From NCBI GenBank assembly GCA_028700975.1, contig JAQVRQ010000005.1, positions 1 to 56,265 on the forward strand: 56,265 bases of DNA. The letters run 5' to 3'. This document shows, one piece after another, positions 37,700 to 48,700 of the stretch. A program made the translations under genes and the position numbers. Position 1 is the first letter of the stretch. Every line of letters begins with the position of its first letter. The stretch is from Bacteroidales bacterium. Lineage in GTDB: Bacteria; Bacteroidota; Bacteroidia; Bacteroidales; UBA932. The notes under the pieces were generated by a model. The model was not told the origin of the DNA, made no database searches, and saw only the letters and a list, made by a program, of their open reading frames with translations.

Positions 37700-39658
37700 A
37701 TGATCAGCAAAACAACTATAGCTAAAATTCTGGACAGCGCCCAGATTGTAGATGTAATAAGTGATTTCGTCTCATTGAGAAGAAGGGGAGCAAACTATAC
37801 AGCTTGCTGCCCTTTTCACAATGAAAAGACACCATCGTTTTCTGTCTCTCCATCCAAAGGTATTTATAAATGCTTTGGATGTGGCAAGGCAGGAAATGCT
37901 GTCAATTTTGTTATGGAGCACGAACACCTCAACTATGTTGAAGCTTTAAAATTTCTGGGAAGAAAATATGGAATTGAGGTAGAGGAGAGGGAAGAGAGTG
38001 AAGCCGAAATTGAGCAAAGGCTTAAAAGCGAAAGTCTGCTGGTAGTATCAGAATTTGCAAAAGATTTCTACGTAAATTCTTTATGGAACTCTCAAAAAGG
38101 GAGGTCTGTAGGCCTCAGCTATTTCAAAGAGAGGGGATTTACAGAAGAGATAGTAAGAAAATTTCAACTAGGCTGGGCTCCCGAAGGAAGGGATGGATCA
38201 ATGTCATCTGCGGCTCTTAGGGCAGGATATAAAAAAGAGTTTATAATATCATCCGGACTTGGAGTAGAGAGAGAGCAAACAGGCGACCTTGCAGACAGAT
38301 TCTATGACAGAGTGATGTTTCCCATCCACTCTCTAACAGGAAGGATTATTGCCTTTGGAGGAAGAACACTCAGGACAGACAAGAATATTGCAAAATATAT
38401 AAACTCTCCAGAAACCGAGATTTACAATAAAAGCAGATCTCTTTACGGCATCTATTTTGCAAAAAGCGCTATTGCAAAACAACAAAAATGCTATTTGGTA
38501 GAGGGTTACACAGATGTAATCTCGCTTTTTCAAGCCGGAATTGAAAATGTTGTTGCCTCAAGTGGCACCTCTCTTACCTCTGAACAGGTTAGATTGATAA
38601 GACGTTTTGCACCAAGTGTTACAATATTATACGATAGTGACCCGGCTGGAATTAAAGCATCCCTCAGAGGAATTGATATGCTGTTGGAAGAGGGGCTTCA
38701 GGTTAAGGTTGTTCTATTTCCTGAGGGCGAAGACCCGGATTCTTATGCCAGAGGCAATTCATCCGCTCAACTTAAGGAGTATCTTGAAAGCTCTGAAAAA
38801 GACTTTATTGAGTTCAAAATTGAACTACTCTCAGCAGAAGCAGATAAAGACCCCATCAAAAGAAGACAGCTTATAAATGAGGTTGTAACCAGCATAGCTG
38901 TAATCCCGGATGCAATTACAAGGGCAGTATACATAGAAGAGTGCAGTGTAAAACTTAGATTTGACCAAAATCTTCTTGCAAGAGAGGTTAATAAACTGAG
39001 AAAAGTTAGGCTCCCTTACGGCTCTTATGGTAAAGAGATAGATACAAAGGAGAGTTTTCCGGTAGCTCATATACCTGATATTGATACGGGAGAGAGGCTG
39101 CCTCTCTTTATAAAGAATATCTACTATGAGCCGGCAGAGAAGGAGCTTCTCTACTATCTGCTTAAATTTGGAGAGTTTCCTCTTTACGGCATAGATGATG
39201 GTGCATTGTCACCAATCTCGGTGTCTCAATTTATCCTTAACGAACTTCAGACAGACGAACTGGAATTTCAGAATCTTCTTTATAAAGATATGTTTGAAGA
39301 GTACTACAAAGTTAGAGAGCTATCACAAGATGAAATTCAAAAACACTTTACAAATCACACAGACCCTCAGATAGTAACCCTTACCTCTTCAATACTTATT
39401 CAAGAGCATAGTCTTAATATCAAACAGTTTGTTGCATCCCTTATACCTGAAGAGAAGGTTCTTTCAATTGTTGTTCCTAAAGCATTAATGGTTTACAAAG
39501 CAAAAATTACATCCATTGCATATCAGGATATGTGGGATCAGCTTAAAAACACACCTGCCGGAGATGATGAGAGACAAACAGAGCTTATGAAAAATATGCA
39601 GACACTACTCGCTGTAAGAAATATGCTCTCAAAAGAGCTCAACAGACTTACAATTTAA
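37700..39658 (+). CDS. dnaG: DNA primase
   Basis: 652 residues. The N-terminal zinc-binding domain has CPFH (C37, H40) and CFGC (C58, C61). The RNA polymerase/TOPRIM core shows FGGRTL, YLVEGYTDVISLFQAG and LYDSDPAG. A helicase-binding C-terminal region follows. It makes primers for lagging-strand replication. Confidence 0.96.
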   Translation: MISKTTIAKILDSAQIVDVISDFVSLRRRGANYTACCPFHNEKTPSFSVSPSKGIYKCFGCGKAGNAVNFVMEHEHLNYVEALKFLGRKYGIEVEEREESEAEIEQRLKSESLLVVSEFAKDFYVNSLWNSQKGRSVGLSYFKERGFTEEIVRKFQLGWAPEGRDGSMSSAALRAGYKKEFIISSGLGVEREQTGDLADRFYDRVMFPIHSLTGRIIAFGGRTLRTDKNIAKYINSPETEIYNKSRSLYGIYFAKSAIAKQQKCYLVEGYTDVISLFQAGIENVVASSGTSLTSEQVRLIRRFAPSVTILYDSDPAGIKASLRGIDMLLEEGLQVKVVLFPEGEDPDSYARGNSSAQLKEYLESSEKDFIEFKIELLSAEADKDPIKRRQLINEVVTSIAVIPDAITRAVYIEECSVKLRFDQNLLAREVNKLRKVRLPYGSYGKEIDTKESFPVAHIPDIDTGERLPLFIKNIYYEPAEKELLYYLLKFGEFPLYGIDDGALSPISVSQFILNELQTDELEFQNLLYKDMFEEYYKVRELSQDEIQKHFTNHTDPQIVTLTSSILIQEHSLNIKQFVASLIPEEKVLSIVVPKALMVYKAKITSIAYQDMWDQLKNTPAGDDERQTELMKNMQTLLAVRNMLSKELNRLTI

Positions 39659-39696
39659 AATTATATCTTTACACGCATTTTTATTTAGCATAAACA

Positions 39697-41757
39697 ATGG
39701 AAAAGAGCTACAAAAGACACCTTATAACAGCAGCCCTTCCTTACGCAAATGGGGCAGTACATATTGGACACCTAGCAGGAGTATATATACCTGCCGATAT
39801 CTATGTAAGATATCTCCGAATGCGTAATAGAGATGTTAAGTTTATTTGTGGCTCTGATGAACACGGAGTTCCAATTACCATTAAAGCTAAACAGCAGAAT
39901 TCTACTCCTCAGGAAGTTGTAGACAAATTCCATCTTATAATTAAAGACTCATTTGAAAGACTTGGAATTAGCTTTGATATATATTCCAGAACAAGTTCTG
40001 AGACTCATCATAAGACAGCTTCCTCTTTTTTCCGAAAGCTATATGAAGATGGTAAGTTTATCGAAAAGGAGAGCGAACAATATTTTGACGAAGAGGCCAA
40101 TCACTTTCTTGCAGATAGATATATTACCGGCACCTGCCCAAAATGTGGGGCAGAGAATGCTTACGGAGACCAATGTGAAAAGTGTGGCAGTACTTTAAGT
40201 CCAAACGAACTCATTAATCCTAAGTCTGCACTTAGCGGAAGCACTCCGGTGCTTAAAAAGACTTCTCACTGGTATTTGCCGCTGGATAAATATGAGCCTT
40301 GGCTAAGAGAGTGGATTCTTGAAGAACATAAAGAGTGGAAAGTTAATGTATATGGACAATGTAAATCCTGGCTTGACGGCGGTCTTCAGCCAAGAGCTGT
40401 AAGCAGAGACCTTGACTGGGGTGTGCCTGTACCGGTAGAGGGTGCGGATGGAAAAGTTCTTTACGTATGGTTTGATGCTCCTATCGGATACATTTCAAAT
40501 ACCATTGAACTATTGCCCGATGAGTGGGAAAAATGGTGGAAAGATAAAGAGACAAGACTTCTCCATTTTATTGGAAAAGACAATATAGTATTTCATTGCA
40601 TTGTATTTCCATCAATGCTTAAGGCATACGGGGAGGGCTTCATCCTACCGGATAATGTTCCGGCTAACGAGTTTCTAAACCTTGAAGGCAATAAAATATC
40701 AACCTCTAGAAACTGGGCCGTTTGGTTACACGAATATCTAGATGAATTTCCGGGGAAAGAGGATGTCTTACGTTATGTTCTCTGTGCAAATGCTCCTGAG
40801 ACAAAAGACAATGACTTTACCTGGAAGGACTTCCAGACAAGAAATAATAGCGAATTAGTTGCTATACTAGGGAATTTTGTAAACAGAGCAGTGGTTCTTA
40901 CTCATAAATATTTTAGTGGAGAGGTTCCCTCTCATCTTAAGAGCGAACTAATTGATGAAGATACACTTGCTCAAATACCGGTTCTTAAGAAAAATATCGA
41001 AGATAGTCTTGAGAACTTCCGATTCCGTGAGGCTCTTAAAGAGGCTATGAATCTAGCAAGACTTGGTAATAAATACCTCGCAGATACGGAGCCTTGGAAA
41101 CTTGCTAAAACAGATATGGAGAGAGTTGCTACGATACTAAACACCTCACTTCAGATATGTGCAAACCTTGCTGTAGCCTTTGAGCCATTTTTGCCACATA
41201 CAACTCAGAAGCTTGCTTATATGCTTAATATGAAGAGCCGAAACTGGGATGACTTTGGTTCAGATTCCATACTACGACCAGGCCATAAGATAAATGATGC
41301 CAGACTCCTTTTTGAGAAGATTGAAGATGAGGCTATCACCCTTCAACTTGCAAAACTAGAGGCTATTAGACCAAAAGTGATTGATGAAGCAAATGAAGTT
41401 GCAATCGAAGATAAACTATCTCCTCTTAAGGATGAATGCACTTTTGATGAATTTATGAAGATGGATATTCGTACTGCAACTGTTCTTGAAGCGGAGAGGG
41501 TTCCTAAAACAGATAAACTGCTAAAGCTTTTGATTAACACAGGTCTTGACACCAGAACTATTGTCTCCGGAATCGCAGAATACTACACACCTGAAGAGAT
41601 GATTGGTAAACAAATATGCATCCTTGCTAATTTGGCACCTCGTAAAATCAAGGGTATTGAATCCAAAGGAATGATACTAATGGCCAAGGAGGAGAGTGGG
41701 AAAATGAGAATTGTGTCACCTGAGGAGAAACTTTCCAACGGTAGTTGCATTAACTGA
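39697..41757 (+). CDS. metG: Methionyl-tRNA synthetase with C-terminal tRNA-binding domain
   Basis: 686 residues. The HIGH motif is in [14 protein letters not shown] (15-28). A zinc knuckle CPKCG...CEKCG lies near 148-167. The KMSKS equivalent reads KISTS. The C-terminal tRBD/EMAP-like domain (about 575-686) has [19 protein letters not shown] and [16 protein letters not shown] near-consensus -7 box TATCTTTA lies at 39664-39671, 25 nt upstream, one mismatch from TAnnTTTG. It ends 3 nt before the convergent kinase gene. Confidence 0.96.
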   Translation: MEKSYKRHLITAALPYANGAVHIGHLAGVYIPADIYVRYLRMRNRDVKFICGSDEHGVPITIKAKQQNSTPQEVVDKFHLIIKDSFERLGISFDIYSRTSSETHHKTASSFFRKLYEDGKFIEKESEQYFDEEANHFLADRYITGTCPKCGAENAYGDQCEKCGSTLSPNELINPKSALSGSTPVLKKTSHWYLPLDKYEPWLREWILEEHKEWKVNVYGQCKSWLDGGLQPRAVSRDLDWGVPVPVEGADGKVLYVWFDAPIGYISNTIELLPDEWEKWWKDKETRLLHFIGKDNIVFHCIVFPSMLKAYGEGFILPDNVPANEFLNLEGNKISTSRNWAVWLHEYLDEFPGKEDVLRYVLCANAPETKDNDFTWKDFQTRNNSELVAILGNFVNRAVVLTHKYFSGEVPSHLKSELIDEDTLAQIPVLKKNIEDSLENFRFREALKEAMNLARLGNKYLADTEPWKLAKTDMERVATILNTSLQICANLAVAFEPFLPHTTQKLAYMLNMKSRNWDDFGSDSILRPGHKINDARLLFEKIEDEAITLQLAKLEAIRPKVIDEANEVAIEDKLSPLKDECTFDEFMKMDIRTATVLEAERVPKTDKLLKLLINTGLDTRTIVSGIAEYYTPEEMIGKQICILANLAPRKIKGIESKGMILMAKEESGKMRIVSPEEKLSNGSCIN

Positions 41758-41760
41758 TTG

Positions 41761-43905
41761 TTACTCTTGCGGCAGGGTCAGAAAAAAAGTACTACCCTCA
41801 CCTAACTTTGATTTAACCCAAATACGTCCACCCAGTAATTCAGCAAAAAGCTTTGATATCGAGAGCCCTAATCCAGTGCCCTCAAATTCATTGTCTGATG
41901 TTGTATGGGCTTGTACAAACCTGTCAAATACGGCATCAAGCTTATCTTCCGGAATACCAATACCGGTATCTTTTACATATACTGTAAAATTACTTATTCC
42001 TTTTGTATAGCCAATTTCCACATAGCCATCAATAGTAAACTTAATGGCATTACCTAAAAGATTAGTAATAATTTGATTCAGTTTAATCTTGTCTGTGCTT
42101 ATTAAATATGGCTCCTGAGACTCTAGGGATAAACGCAAATCTATCTTTGATGAATTAGCCTTAAAGAATCCGTGAAGTTCTACCAGCAACTCATTTAAAT
42201 CAAATTCACATTTTGATATTACTACCTGACCCGCCTCAATCCTTGATATATCAAGAACATCATTAATGGTTGCGAGTAATCTTTCTGCACTTTTTGTGAT
42301 TATTTGCAGATACTCCTTATGTTCCGGATCTTCTACCTCTTCAAGAAGAAGATTTGCAAAACCCATTATTCCATTCATTGGGGTACGAATCTCGTGACTC
42401 ATATTTGCAAGAAAAGAGCTCTTAAGTTTATCACTCTCCTCTGCCTTAAGCTTTGCCTCTTTGAGACTTTGAATAATACTTATTCTCTCAATGAACATCC
42501 CAATGTTGTTTGCAAAAATTTCAAGTAGTGCAAGATCTTCGTTATTATAGGCTCTTGAATCTTCATAATCCTGGACAACAATTACACCAATAACCTCCCC
42601 AAAATCCACATCAAAAAGCGGGGCTCCCATCCAAACAGAAGAGTCGGTACCGTAAGTGGCAAATATTAATCCATCTTTTCTGAGCTCCTCTTCAATATTC
42701 CTGTTTATAATCTTACCCTTACCGCTTCTTCTAACATAATCTGTTAATGACCCGTGTAGATATTCAGTCAGTCCCTCTTCAACAACATCTTCATCATCTA
42801 CAAAGTAGGGATAGGAGTACATATCTGTCTCCTTATCATACATTGCTACATAGATATTTTTAGCTGATATAATTGTACTAAGCTGGTGGTGAACTTCGAA
42901 TAAAAAATCACTTAAACTGGTGTGAATCAATGAGCTTTTAGAAATATTCAGAATCGCATCCTGAATCTCCCTTTTTTGGGCTGCTGTGGTAAGATCCCTA
43001 ACAACAGCACCAACGCCGTATTTTCCTGATTCAAGTAAAACAGGGAATTTTGTTGCTTCGTATAGTCTTGTTCCAAATCTCTCCTCAATTTTTATGGTTA
43101 CATTTCTATCCAATACCTCATTGTCTGAAATGATAGCATCATCAATATCTCCCTCCGTGAGTAGCTCTCCATCTGTCTTTCCCAAAACTTCATCAGCGCT
43201 TTTTCCAAAAAAATCAAGCAACGCATCATTTACTTCTATGTATCTGAAATTGTTATCTTTGATGTGCATCATATCCTTACTGGCGTTGAAAAAAGAGGTC
43301 TTTCTCTTCTCTGCCTCCCTATATCTTGTTCTGCTTTCATAACGCTCTATATTTGTATGCATTACAATTCCAAGGAAAACTGTTGCCAATGGATATGCAA
43401 GTATAACAATAGGTCCTACATTAACAAATGTGCTGAATCTAATCTCCTCCGGCAAAAAGACCATATCGGCAATCATTAAGATGTGGGTAACAAGACCCAT
43501 CAACAAAAGCTCTTTTACCCTGTTTTTTTTATACCAATTCTTTCTTAATGCACCCCATAAGATACCGGTTGTTCCGGATGTGATTATACTGGCAACTCCC
43601 ATAAGAATTCCATCACCAGCCATATAAATTCTATATAGGGCAGTTGTTGCCATTGCTATTATAGTAGGGATAGGGCCAACAATAATCCCCGTAACAGAGA
43701 GTAGAATAGATCTTGAATCAAAGACTAACCCCGGCTGTAAAGTCCAAGGAGTTAGCATTAGAACTATACCTATCAGTCCAACTAAAACTCCAAGTGCAAT
43801 CTCTCTGATTCCCCGGTAATGATTTACAGGTTTAAGCCCAAAGAGATAATGCAGCATCGAGAGTGCCAGCAGAATTGAGATGTTATGAATTATTCCCAGT
43901 ATCAT
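41761..43905 (-). CDS. Membrane sensor histidine kinase (5TM-PAS-GAF-HisKA-HATPase)
   Basis: 714 residues from ATG at 43905 (a TTG five codons earlier sits in the promoter box and is rejected). About five or six N-terminal helices resemble the 5TMR-LYT sensor (with PWTLQPGLVFDSRSILLSVTG). A PAS domain follows (about 210-320: KDNNFRYIEVNDALLDFFGK), then a GAF-like region (about 340-480), then HisKA with SHEIRTPMNGIMGF, the N-box NQIITNLLGNAIKF, G1 DTGIGIPEDK and G2 GTGLGLSI. No receiver domain is attached and no response regulator is adjacent. Its first codons are part of a perfect 19-bp inverted repeat. It lies directly downstream of the hydrogenase cluster on the same strand. Confidence 0.9.
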   Translation of the reverse strand: MILGIIHNISILLALSMLHYLFGLKPVNHYRGIREIALGVLVGLIGIVLMLTPWTLQPGLVFDSRSILLSVTGIIVGPIPTIIAMATTALYRIYMAGDGILMGVASIITSGTTGILWGALRKNWYKKNRVKELLLMGLVTHILMIADMVFLPEEIRFSTFVNVGPIVILAYPLATVFLGIVMHTNIERYESRTRYREAEKRKTSFFNASKDMMHIKDNNFRYIEVNDALLDFFGKSADEVLGKTDGELLTEGDIDDAIISDNEVLDRNVTIKIEERFGTRLYEATKFPVLLESGKYGVGAVVRDLTTAAQKREIQDAILNISKSSLIHTSLSDFLFEVHHQLSTIISAKNIYVAMYDKETDMYSYPYFVDDEDVVEEGLTEYLHGSLTDYVRRSGKGKIINRNIEEELRKDGLIFATYGTDSSVWMGAPLFDVDFGEVIGVIVVQDYEDSRAYNNEDLALLEIFANNIGMFIERISIIQSLKEAKLKAEESDKLKSSFLANMSHEIRTPMNGIMGFANLLLEEVEDPEHKEYLQIITKSAERLLATINDVLDISRIEAGQVVISKCEFDLNELLVELHGFFKANSSKIDLRLSLESQEPYLISTDKIKLNQIITNLLGNAIKFTIDGYVEIGYTKGISNFTVYVKDTGIGIPEDKLDAVFDRFVQAHTTSDNEFEGTGLGLSISKLFAELLGGRIWVKSKLGEGSTFFLTLPQE

Positions 43906-43952
43906 AATTATATATGGCAAATATAACGAAATGTATGATACTGGGAATAATT
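43888..43952. repeat. Perfect 19-bp inverted repeat flanking the kinase promoter
   Basis: The left arm AATTATTCCCAGTATCATA (43888-43906) and right arm (43934-43952) are exact reverse complements, separated by 27 bp. The left arm contains the kinase start codon and next codons. The 27-bp centre holds the TATATTTG box. It could be a recombination site pair for an invertible promoter, a hairpin in read-through RNA, or an operator. No T-run follows either arm, so it is not a typical intrinsic terminator. Confidence 0.85.
43918..43925 (-). promoter_or_regulatory. -7 box TATATTTG for the histidine kinase
   Basis: TAnnTTTG on the minus strand, 12 nt before the ATG at 43905, inside the loop of the inverted repeat. 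The -33 region would fall in the right arm. Confidence 0.45.
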
Positions 43953-43962
43953 ATTAGGGTTT

Positions 43963-45735
43963 TCAATAAATGCCTCTTTCAATATATTCAGTATGGAGAA
44001 GTTCGTGTGAAATATGTCCAAGCGGCTCTTTTAGAAAATCTGTGTAAAGCTCCATAATTGCTGGGTTTTCGTGAGATTTCCTTACAGGTTTGAGTGCATC
44101 CTCTCTGTAAATTGAGTCTGCCCTTTTTTGTCTTATTTCCCAAGTTGTTGGAATAGGTTGTCCCCCACCTCCAAGGCAACCACCCGGACAGGTCATTACC
44201 TCAATAAAGGCATATGGTGATTTCCCCTCTTCAATCTGATCAAGCAAAACTCTGGCATTTTTAAGTGTATGAGCAACTGCTACCTTTAACTTAGTTCCAT
44301 TAATATCAAGCTCTGCCTCCTTAATTCCATCAAAACCTCTTACAGTCCTAAGATTAAGATCAGGGAGAGGTTTTCCGGCAACTACTTCATAAGCTGTTCT
44401 TACAGCAGCCTCCATCACTCCTCCAGTTGCGGCAAAAATTGCACCTGCCCCTGTAGAGATGCCAAGTGGATGGTCAAAATCCTCTTCAGGGAGATTTTTA
44501 AAATCAACCCCCGTCATTTTAAACATCTTGGCCAGCTCTCTTGTAGTTAAAACATAATCCACATCAAAAAACGCCTCTTTATCAGCAAGATTCATCTTCT
44601 CTTTCCACCAAAGATATGCAGAGTTCATTTCCGGCCGTTTGCACTCAAATTTCTTTGCAGTACAAGGCATTATTGACACGACTACAAGTCTTCTCGGATC
44701 AATACCCATCTTCTCTGCATAATAGGTCTTAGCAACAGCTCCAAACATTTGCTGAGGAGATTTACAGGTTGAGAGATGTGCCAACGATTTGGGATAAAAA
44801 TGCTCAATAAATTTAATCCAGCCGGGAGAACAGGATGTTACCATAGGCAATTTACCGTTTGTAGTTAGCCTTTTTATTAGCTCGTGACCCTCCTCCATTA
44901 TAGTAAGGTCTGCAGTGAACTGAGTGTCAAAAACCTTGTCAAATCCGAGCCTTCTTAAAGCTGCTACCATCTGGCCGGTTACAAGTGCTCCGTCCTCCAT
45001 ACCCATAGCCTCTCCAATACCAACTCTTATAGCAGGTGCGGTCTGGACAATTACAACTTTATTTTCATCGTAAATATCCTTTAATAGATGACTAGACTCA
45101 TTTCTCTCAACAATGGCTCCTGTTGGACAAACCAAAGCGCACTGCCCACAATTTGTACAAGCCACATTGCCAAGTCCTTTATCCTTGTATGTTGTAATTT
45201 TTGATTTAAGACCCCTCCCGGTAAAGTCTATTGCATATACTGTTTGCATCTCAGCACACACTGCAACACACCTTCCGCAAAGTATACACTTATTTGGGTC
45301 TCTTATAAGGGAGAGAGAGGATTCATCCAAAGGGAGCAGTGGTTTGGTCTTATCATAAGGAGTCTCATTTACTCCCAAAACCGATGCAATATCCTGCAGT
45401 TCACAATTACCATTTCTTTCGCAAACTAAACAATCGGTTGGATGATTTGCTAAAAGCAATTGAAGATTTGTAATTCTGGCTAAATTGACTGAAGGTGAGT
45501 GCGTCTTTATCTCCATCCCTTCAGATGCATTAGTTACACAGCTTCTCACGAGGGTTTTAGCACCCTTTACCTCAACAACGCAAACGCCACAAGAGGCGTT
45601 TGAAGAGATATCTTTGAGATAGCACAAAGAAGGAATGCTTATTCCTAAGTCTTTACAACTTTCAAGAATTGTCTTACCCTCTTTTATCTGATATTTAATG
45701 CCATCTACGGTTATGTTTATTTTTCTTTTTTCCAT
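43963..45735 (-). CDS. hydA: [FeFe]-hydrogenase HydA subunit, second set (HydA2)
   Basis: 590 residues. Order of cofactors: plant-type [2Fe-2S] (C38, C49, C52, C66); His-Cys [4Fe-4S] (H98, C102, C105, C111); two [4Fe-4S] (C150/C153/C156 with C203, and C193/C196/C199 with C160); then the H-cluster domain with L1 TSCSPGW (300-306), L2 MPCTAK (356-361) and L3 VMTCPGGC (C516, C520). This is the group A3-like HydA of multimeric NADH-linked hydrogenases. Compared with HydA1 it has an extra 14 or so residues around 372-390 (AYLWWKEKMNLADKEAFF). No additional C-terminal iron-sulfur domain is present. Gap to hydB2 is 3 nt. Confidence 0.93.
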   Translation of the reverse strand: MEKRKINITVDGIKYQIKEGKTILESCKDLGISIPSLCYLKDISSNASCGVCVVEVKGAKTLVRSCVTNASEGMEIKTHSPSVNLARITNLQLLLANHPTDCLVCERNGNCELQDIASVLGVNETPYDKTKPLLPLDESSLSLIRDPNKCILCGRCVAVCAEMQTVYAIDFTGRGLKSKITTYKDKGLGNVACTNCGQCALVCPTGAIVERNESSHLLKDIYDENKVVIVQTAPAIRVGIGEAMGMEDGALVTGQMVAALRRLGFDKVFDTQFTADLTIMEEGHELIKRLTTNGKLPMVTSCSPGWIKFIEHFYPKSLAHLSTCKSPQQMFGAVAKTYYAEKMGIDPRRLVVVSIMPCTAKKFECKRPEMNSAYLWWKEKMNLADKEAFFDVDYVLTTRELAKMFKMTGVDFKNLPEEDFDHPLGISTGAGAIFAATGGVMEAAVRTAYEVVAGKPLPDLNLRTVRGFDGIKEAELDINGTKLKVAVAHTLKNARVLLDQIEEGKSPYAFIEVMTCPGGCLGGGGQPIPTTWEIRQKRADSIYREDALKPVRKSHENPAIMELYTDFLKEPLGHISHELLHTEYIERGIY

Positions 45736-45738
45736 TGA

Positions 45739-48700
45739 TTATTCCTCCTCTGTATTAACTGTTACTCTTACATCGCATCTGAGACATCTGGAAGCCTCTG
45801 CATAGGCCTGTTCTTTTGTGTAACCCAGATTAATCTCTTTAAAGTTTCCAATTCTCTCTTCAAGCGGACGTTTAATTGTATAGTGTCTGTTTCCGCCCTC
45901 AGGCTTCAAAGGAACCTCATCGCTGTAATCAAAGCCTCTAAACAATTTATGGAACCTTCTCTTGTTCATCAACTTCCAGTCAATAATCTCTGCAGCTTTT
46001 TTCGCAATGCCCATAGCCTCAGCAGCGGTGGCAGGCCCGGTGACTACATCTCCAACTGCATATATCCTAGGATGGTTGGTTGTAAATGTGAAATGGTCTG
46101 TCTCGATATTACCGTTGCTTGCTGTTTTAATTCCAAACTCTTTGACAAAAGAGGCATCTACCTCTTCTCCAACAGCCATAATAACTGTATCGCACGGAAG
46201 AATGAAAGACTCCCCTGTTGGAACAGGCTTCCTTCTGTTAGATAGGTCAATTTCACCACAGGCCATTTTCATAAGTTCAATACCCCTTACTTTGTCGTTT
46301 GTATCTGCTAAAATCTCTTTTGGAGTACTTAAGAATAGGAAATTTACCCCTTCAATTTCTGCGCCTTTGATTTCATCCTTATTTGCAGGCATATCTGGTT
46401 TCATCCGTCTGTAAACAACTGTAACCTCTGCACCAAATCTCTGAGCTGTACGTGCTGCATCAATTGCAACGTTACCAGCTCCTACAACAACTACGTGCTT
46501 ACCCATTTCAGGAACATCTCCTTTTGCAACATCTTTTAGGAAATCCATCCCGGAGAGCACTCCGTCCAATTCACAGCCATTGATTCCAAGAGTCATATCT
46601 TTATGAGCACCAAGGGCGAGTACAACAATATTGTAGTCTCTCTCAAGATCCTCCATCTTAATGTCCTCTCCAATTCTGGTATTGAATACAAAATTAACTC
46701 CCAGATCCTTTATAAACTGAACCTCGTGGTCGAATACATCTAGCGGTAATCTGTACTTAGGTATACCCCATCTGAGTATTCCTCCCGCCTCAGATTCAGC
46801 CTCAAAAATAGTTACATCGTGACCTAACCTTACCAAATAAAAAGCAGCGGTAAGACCAGCCGGGCCGGAGCCTACAATTGCTATCCTTTTATGAGTCTGA
46901 GGAAGTTTTTCCTTCATTAGTCTCTCATATACATTTTGTGCGAATCCCTCACTATATGCAGTATCTGAGATATATCTATGAATATCACCCTGAGAAACAG
47001 AGGCATCTATTGCCTCTCTTCTGCACTTCATCTGGCAATGGAAGTGACAAATTCTGCCAATAGAAGATGGAAGCGGATTATCTCTAAGAGTTGATTCGAA
47101 TGCATCCTGAACCTTGTCCTCTTTGAGTAGTTGCAGATATCTTGGAATATTCATATGCATTGGGCAACTGTTTTCGCACAAAGCCGAGAAGAGCTCCTGA
47201 CAAACACCAGGTTCACATTTCTTCTCAATCATATGGTGATCGTACTCGTCTCTAAAATACCTTAAAGTTGTTAGAACAGGGTTTGGAGCTGTCTGACCGA
47301 GTCCGCAAAGAGCTGTAGATTTGATTACCTTCCCAAGATTTTCCAAAGCGTGAATATCTGCCTCGGTAGCCTTTCCAAGTGTAAACTTATTGATTATCCT
47401 GAGTGTCTGGGCTAGCCCCTCTCTGCAAGGTGTACATTTTCCGCAAGATTCACCATTAGAAAACTCGGTAAAGTATCTTGCAACATCCACCATACAGTTG
47501 TCCTGATCCATAACTACCATTCCACCGGAACCCATTATAGATCCAAGAGAACTTAAGGACTCATAATCAACAGGTGTTTTAAGATAATCAACAGGAATAC
47601 ACCCACCTGAAGGACCTCCGGTTTGTACTGCTTTCACTCTTTTTTGTGTACCGGTGCCCTCTCCAATTTTAAAAACTATTGTTTCAAGTGTAGAGCCAAG
47701 AGGAAGCTCTATAAGACCGGTGTTCTTTACTTTTCCAACAAGAGAGAAAACTTTAGTTCCGGCGCTCTTCTCTGTTCCGGTAACGGTAAACCATTCACCA
47801 CCCTTTGTTATTATAACCGGAATATTACACCAAGTCTCTACATTATTAATATTTGTAGGCATTCCATATAGCCCCTTCTCTGCAGGATATGGGGGACGTG
47901 GAGTCGGCCTTCCCGACTTACCCTCAATACTGTGTATCAAAGCTGTTTCCTCTCCACATACAAAAGCTCCTGCCCCTTCAACTATATCCAGGTCAAAGCT
48001 GAATCCGGAATTTAATATATTGTCTCCAAGCAATCCATAAGCCTTAGCTTGCTCAATAGCACTCTTAAGCCTTCTTACTGCCAAAGGGTATTCGGCTCTG
48101 ATATAGACAACACCCTTAGTTGCGCCCATAGCAAAAGCTCCAATTGTCATACCTTCAAGCAACATAAATGGATCACTCTCAATCTCATTTCTATTCATAA
48201 ACGCTCCTGGGTCTCCCTCATCTGCGTTACATATAATGTATTTTTGAGGGGCTTCCCTGCGGGCCATCATCTCCCATTTAACACCAGTAGGAAATCCGGC
48301 ACCCCCTCTGCCTCTTAATTTAGAGCTTTTCACCTCTTCTACAACACTAGATGGAGTCATATTAAAAAGTGATTTATATAGAGGCTGATATCCTCCTACA
48401 GCTATGTACTCCTCAATGTCATCAGGGACTATAAGTCCACAATTGCGAAGTACAATTTTTTTCTGCCATTTAAAAAATGGTATCTCATTCCAGAGAGGGT
48501 AATCTGTAAGTCCCTTACCAAATTCAAATTTCCCAGTAATAAAATCCCACTCCTCTATCCTGCACAATACATTTCTGTATGGCATTATCCCTTTAACAAT
48601 ACCCCCAATAATTGGAATAACATCAATTTCAGAAACATTGTGCATAATTATTAGAGGAAAACCTGGCATATAAATATTAACAAGCGGCTCCTCTGAACAG

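Noticed and set aside
43888..43952. The inverted repeat as an intrinsic terminator of the hydrogenase operon
   Set aside because: The loop is long (27 nt) and no T-run follows either arm.
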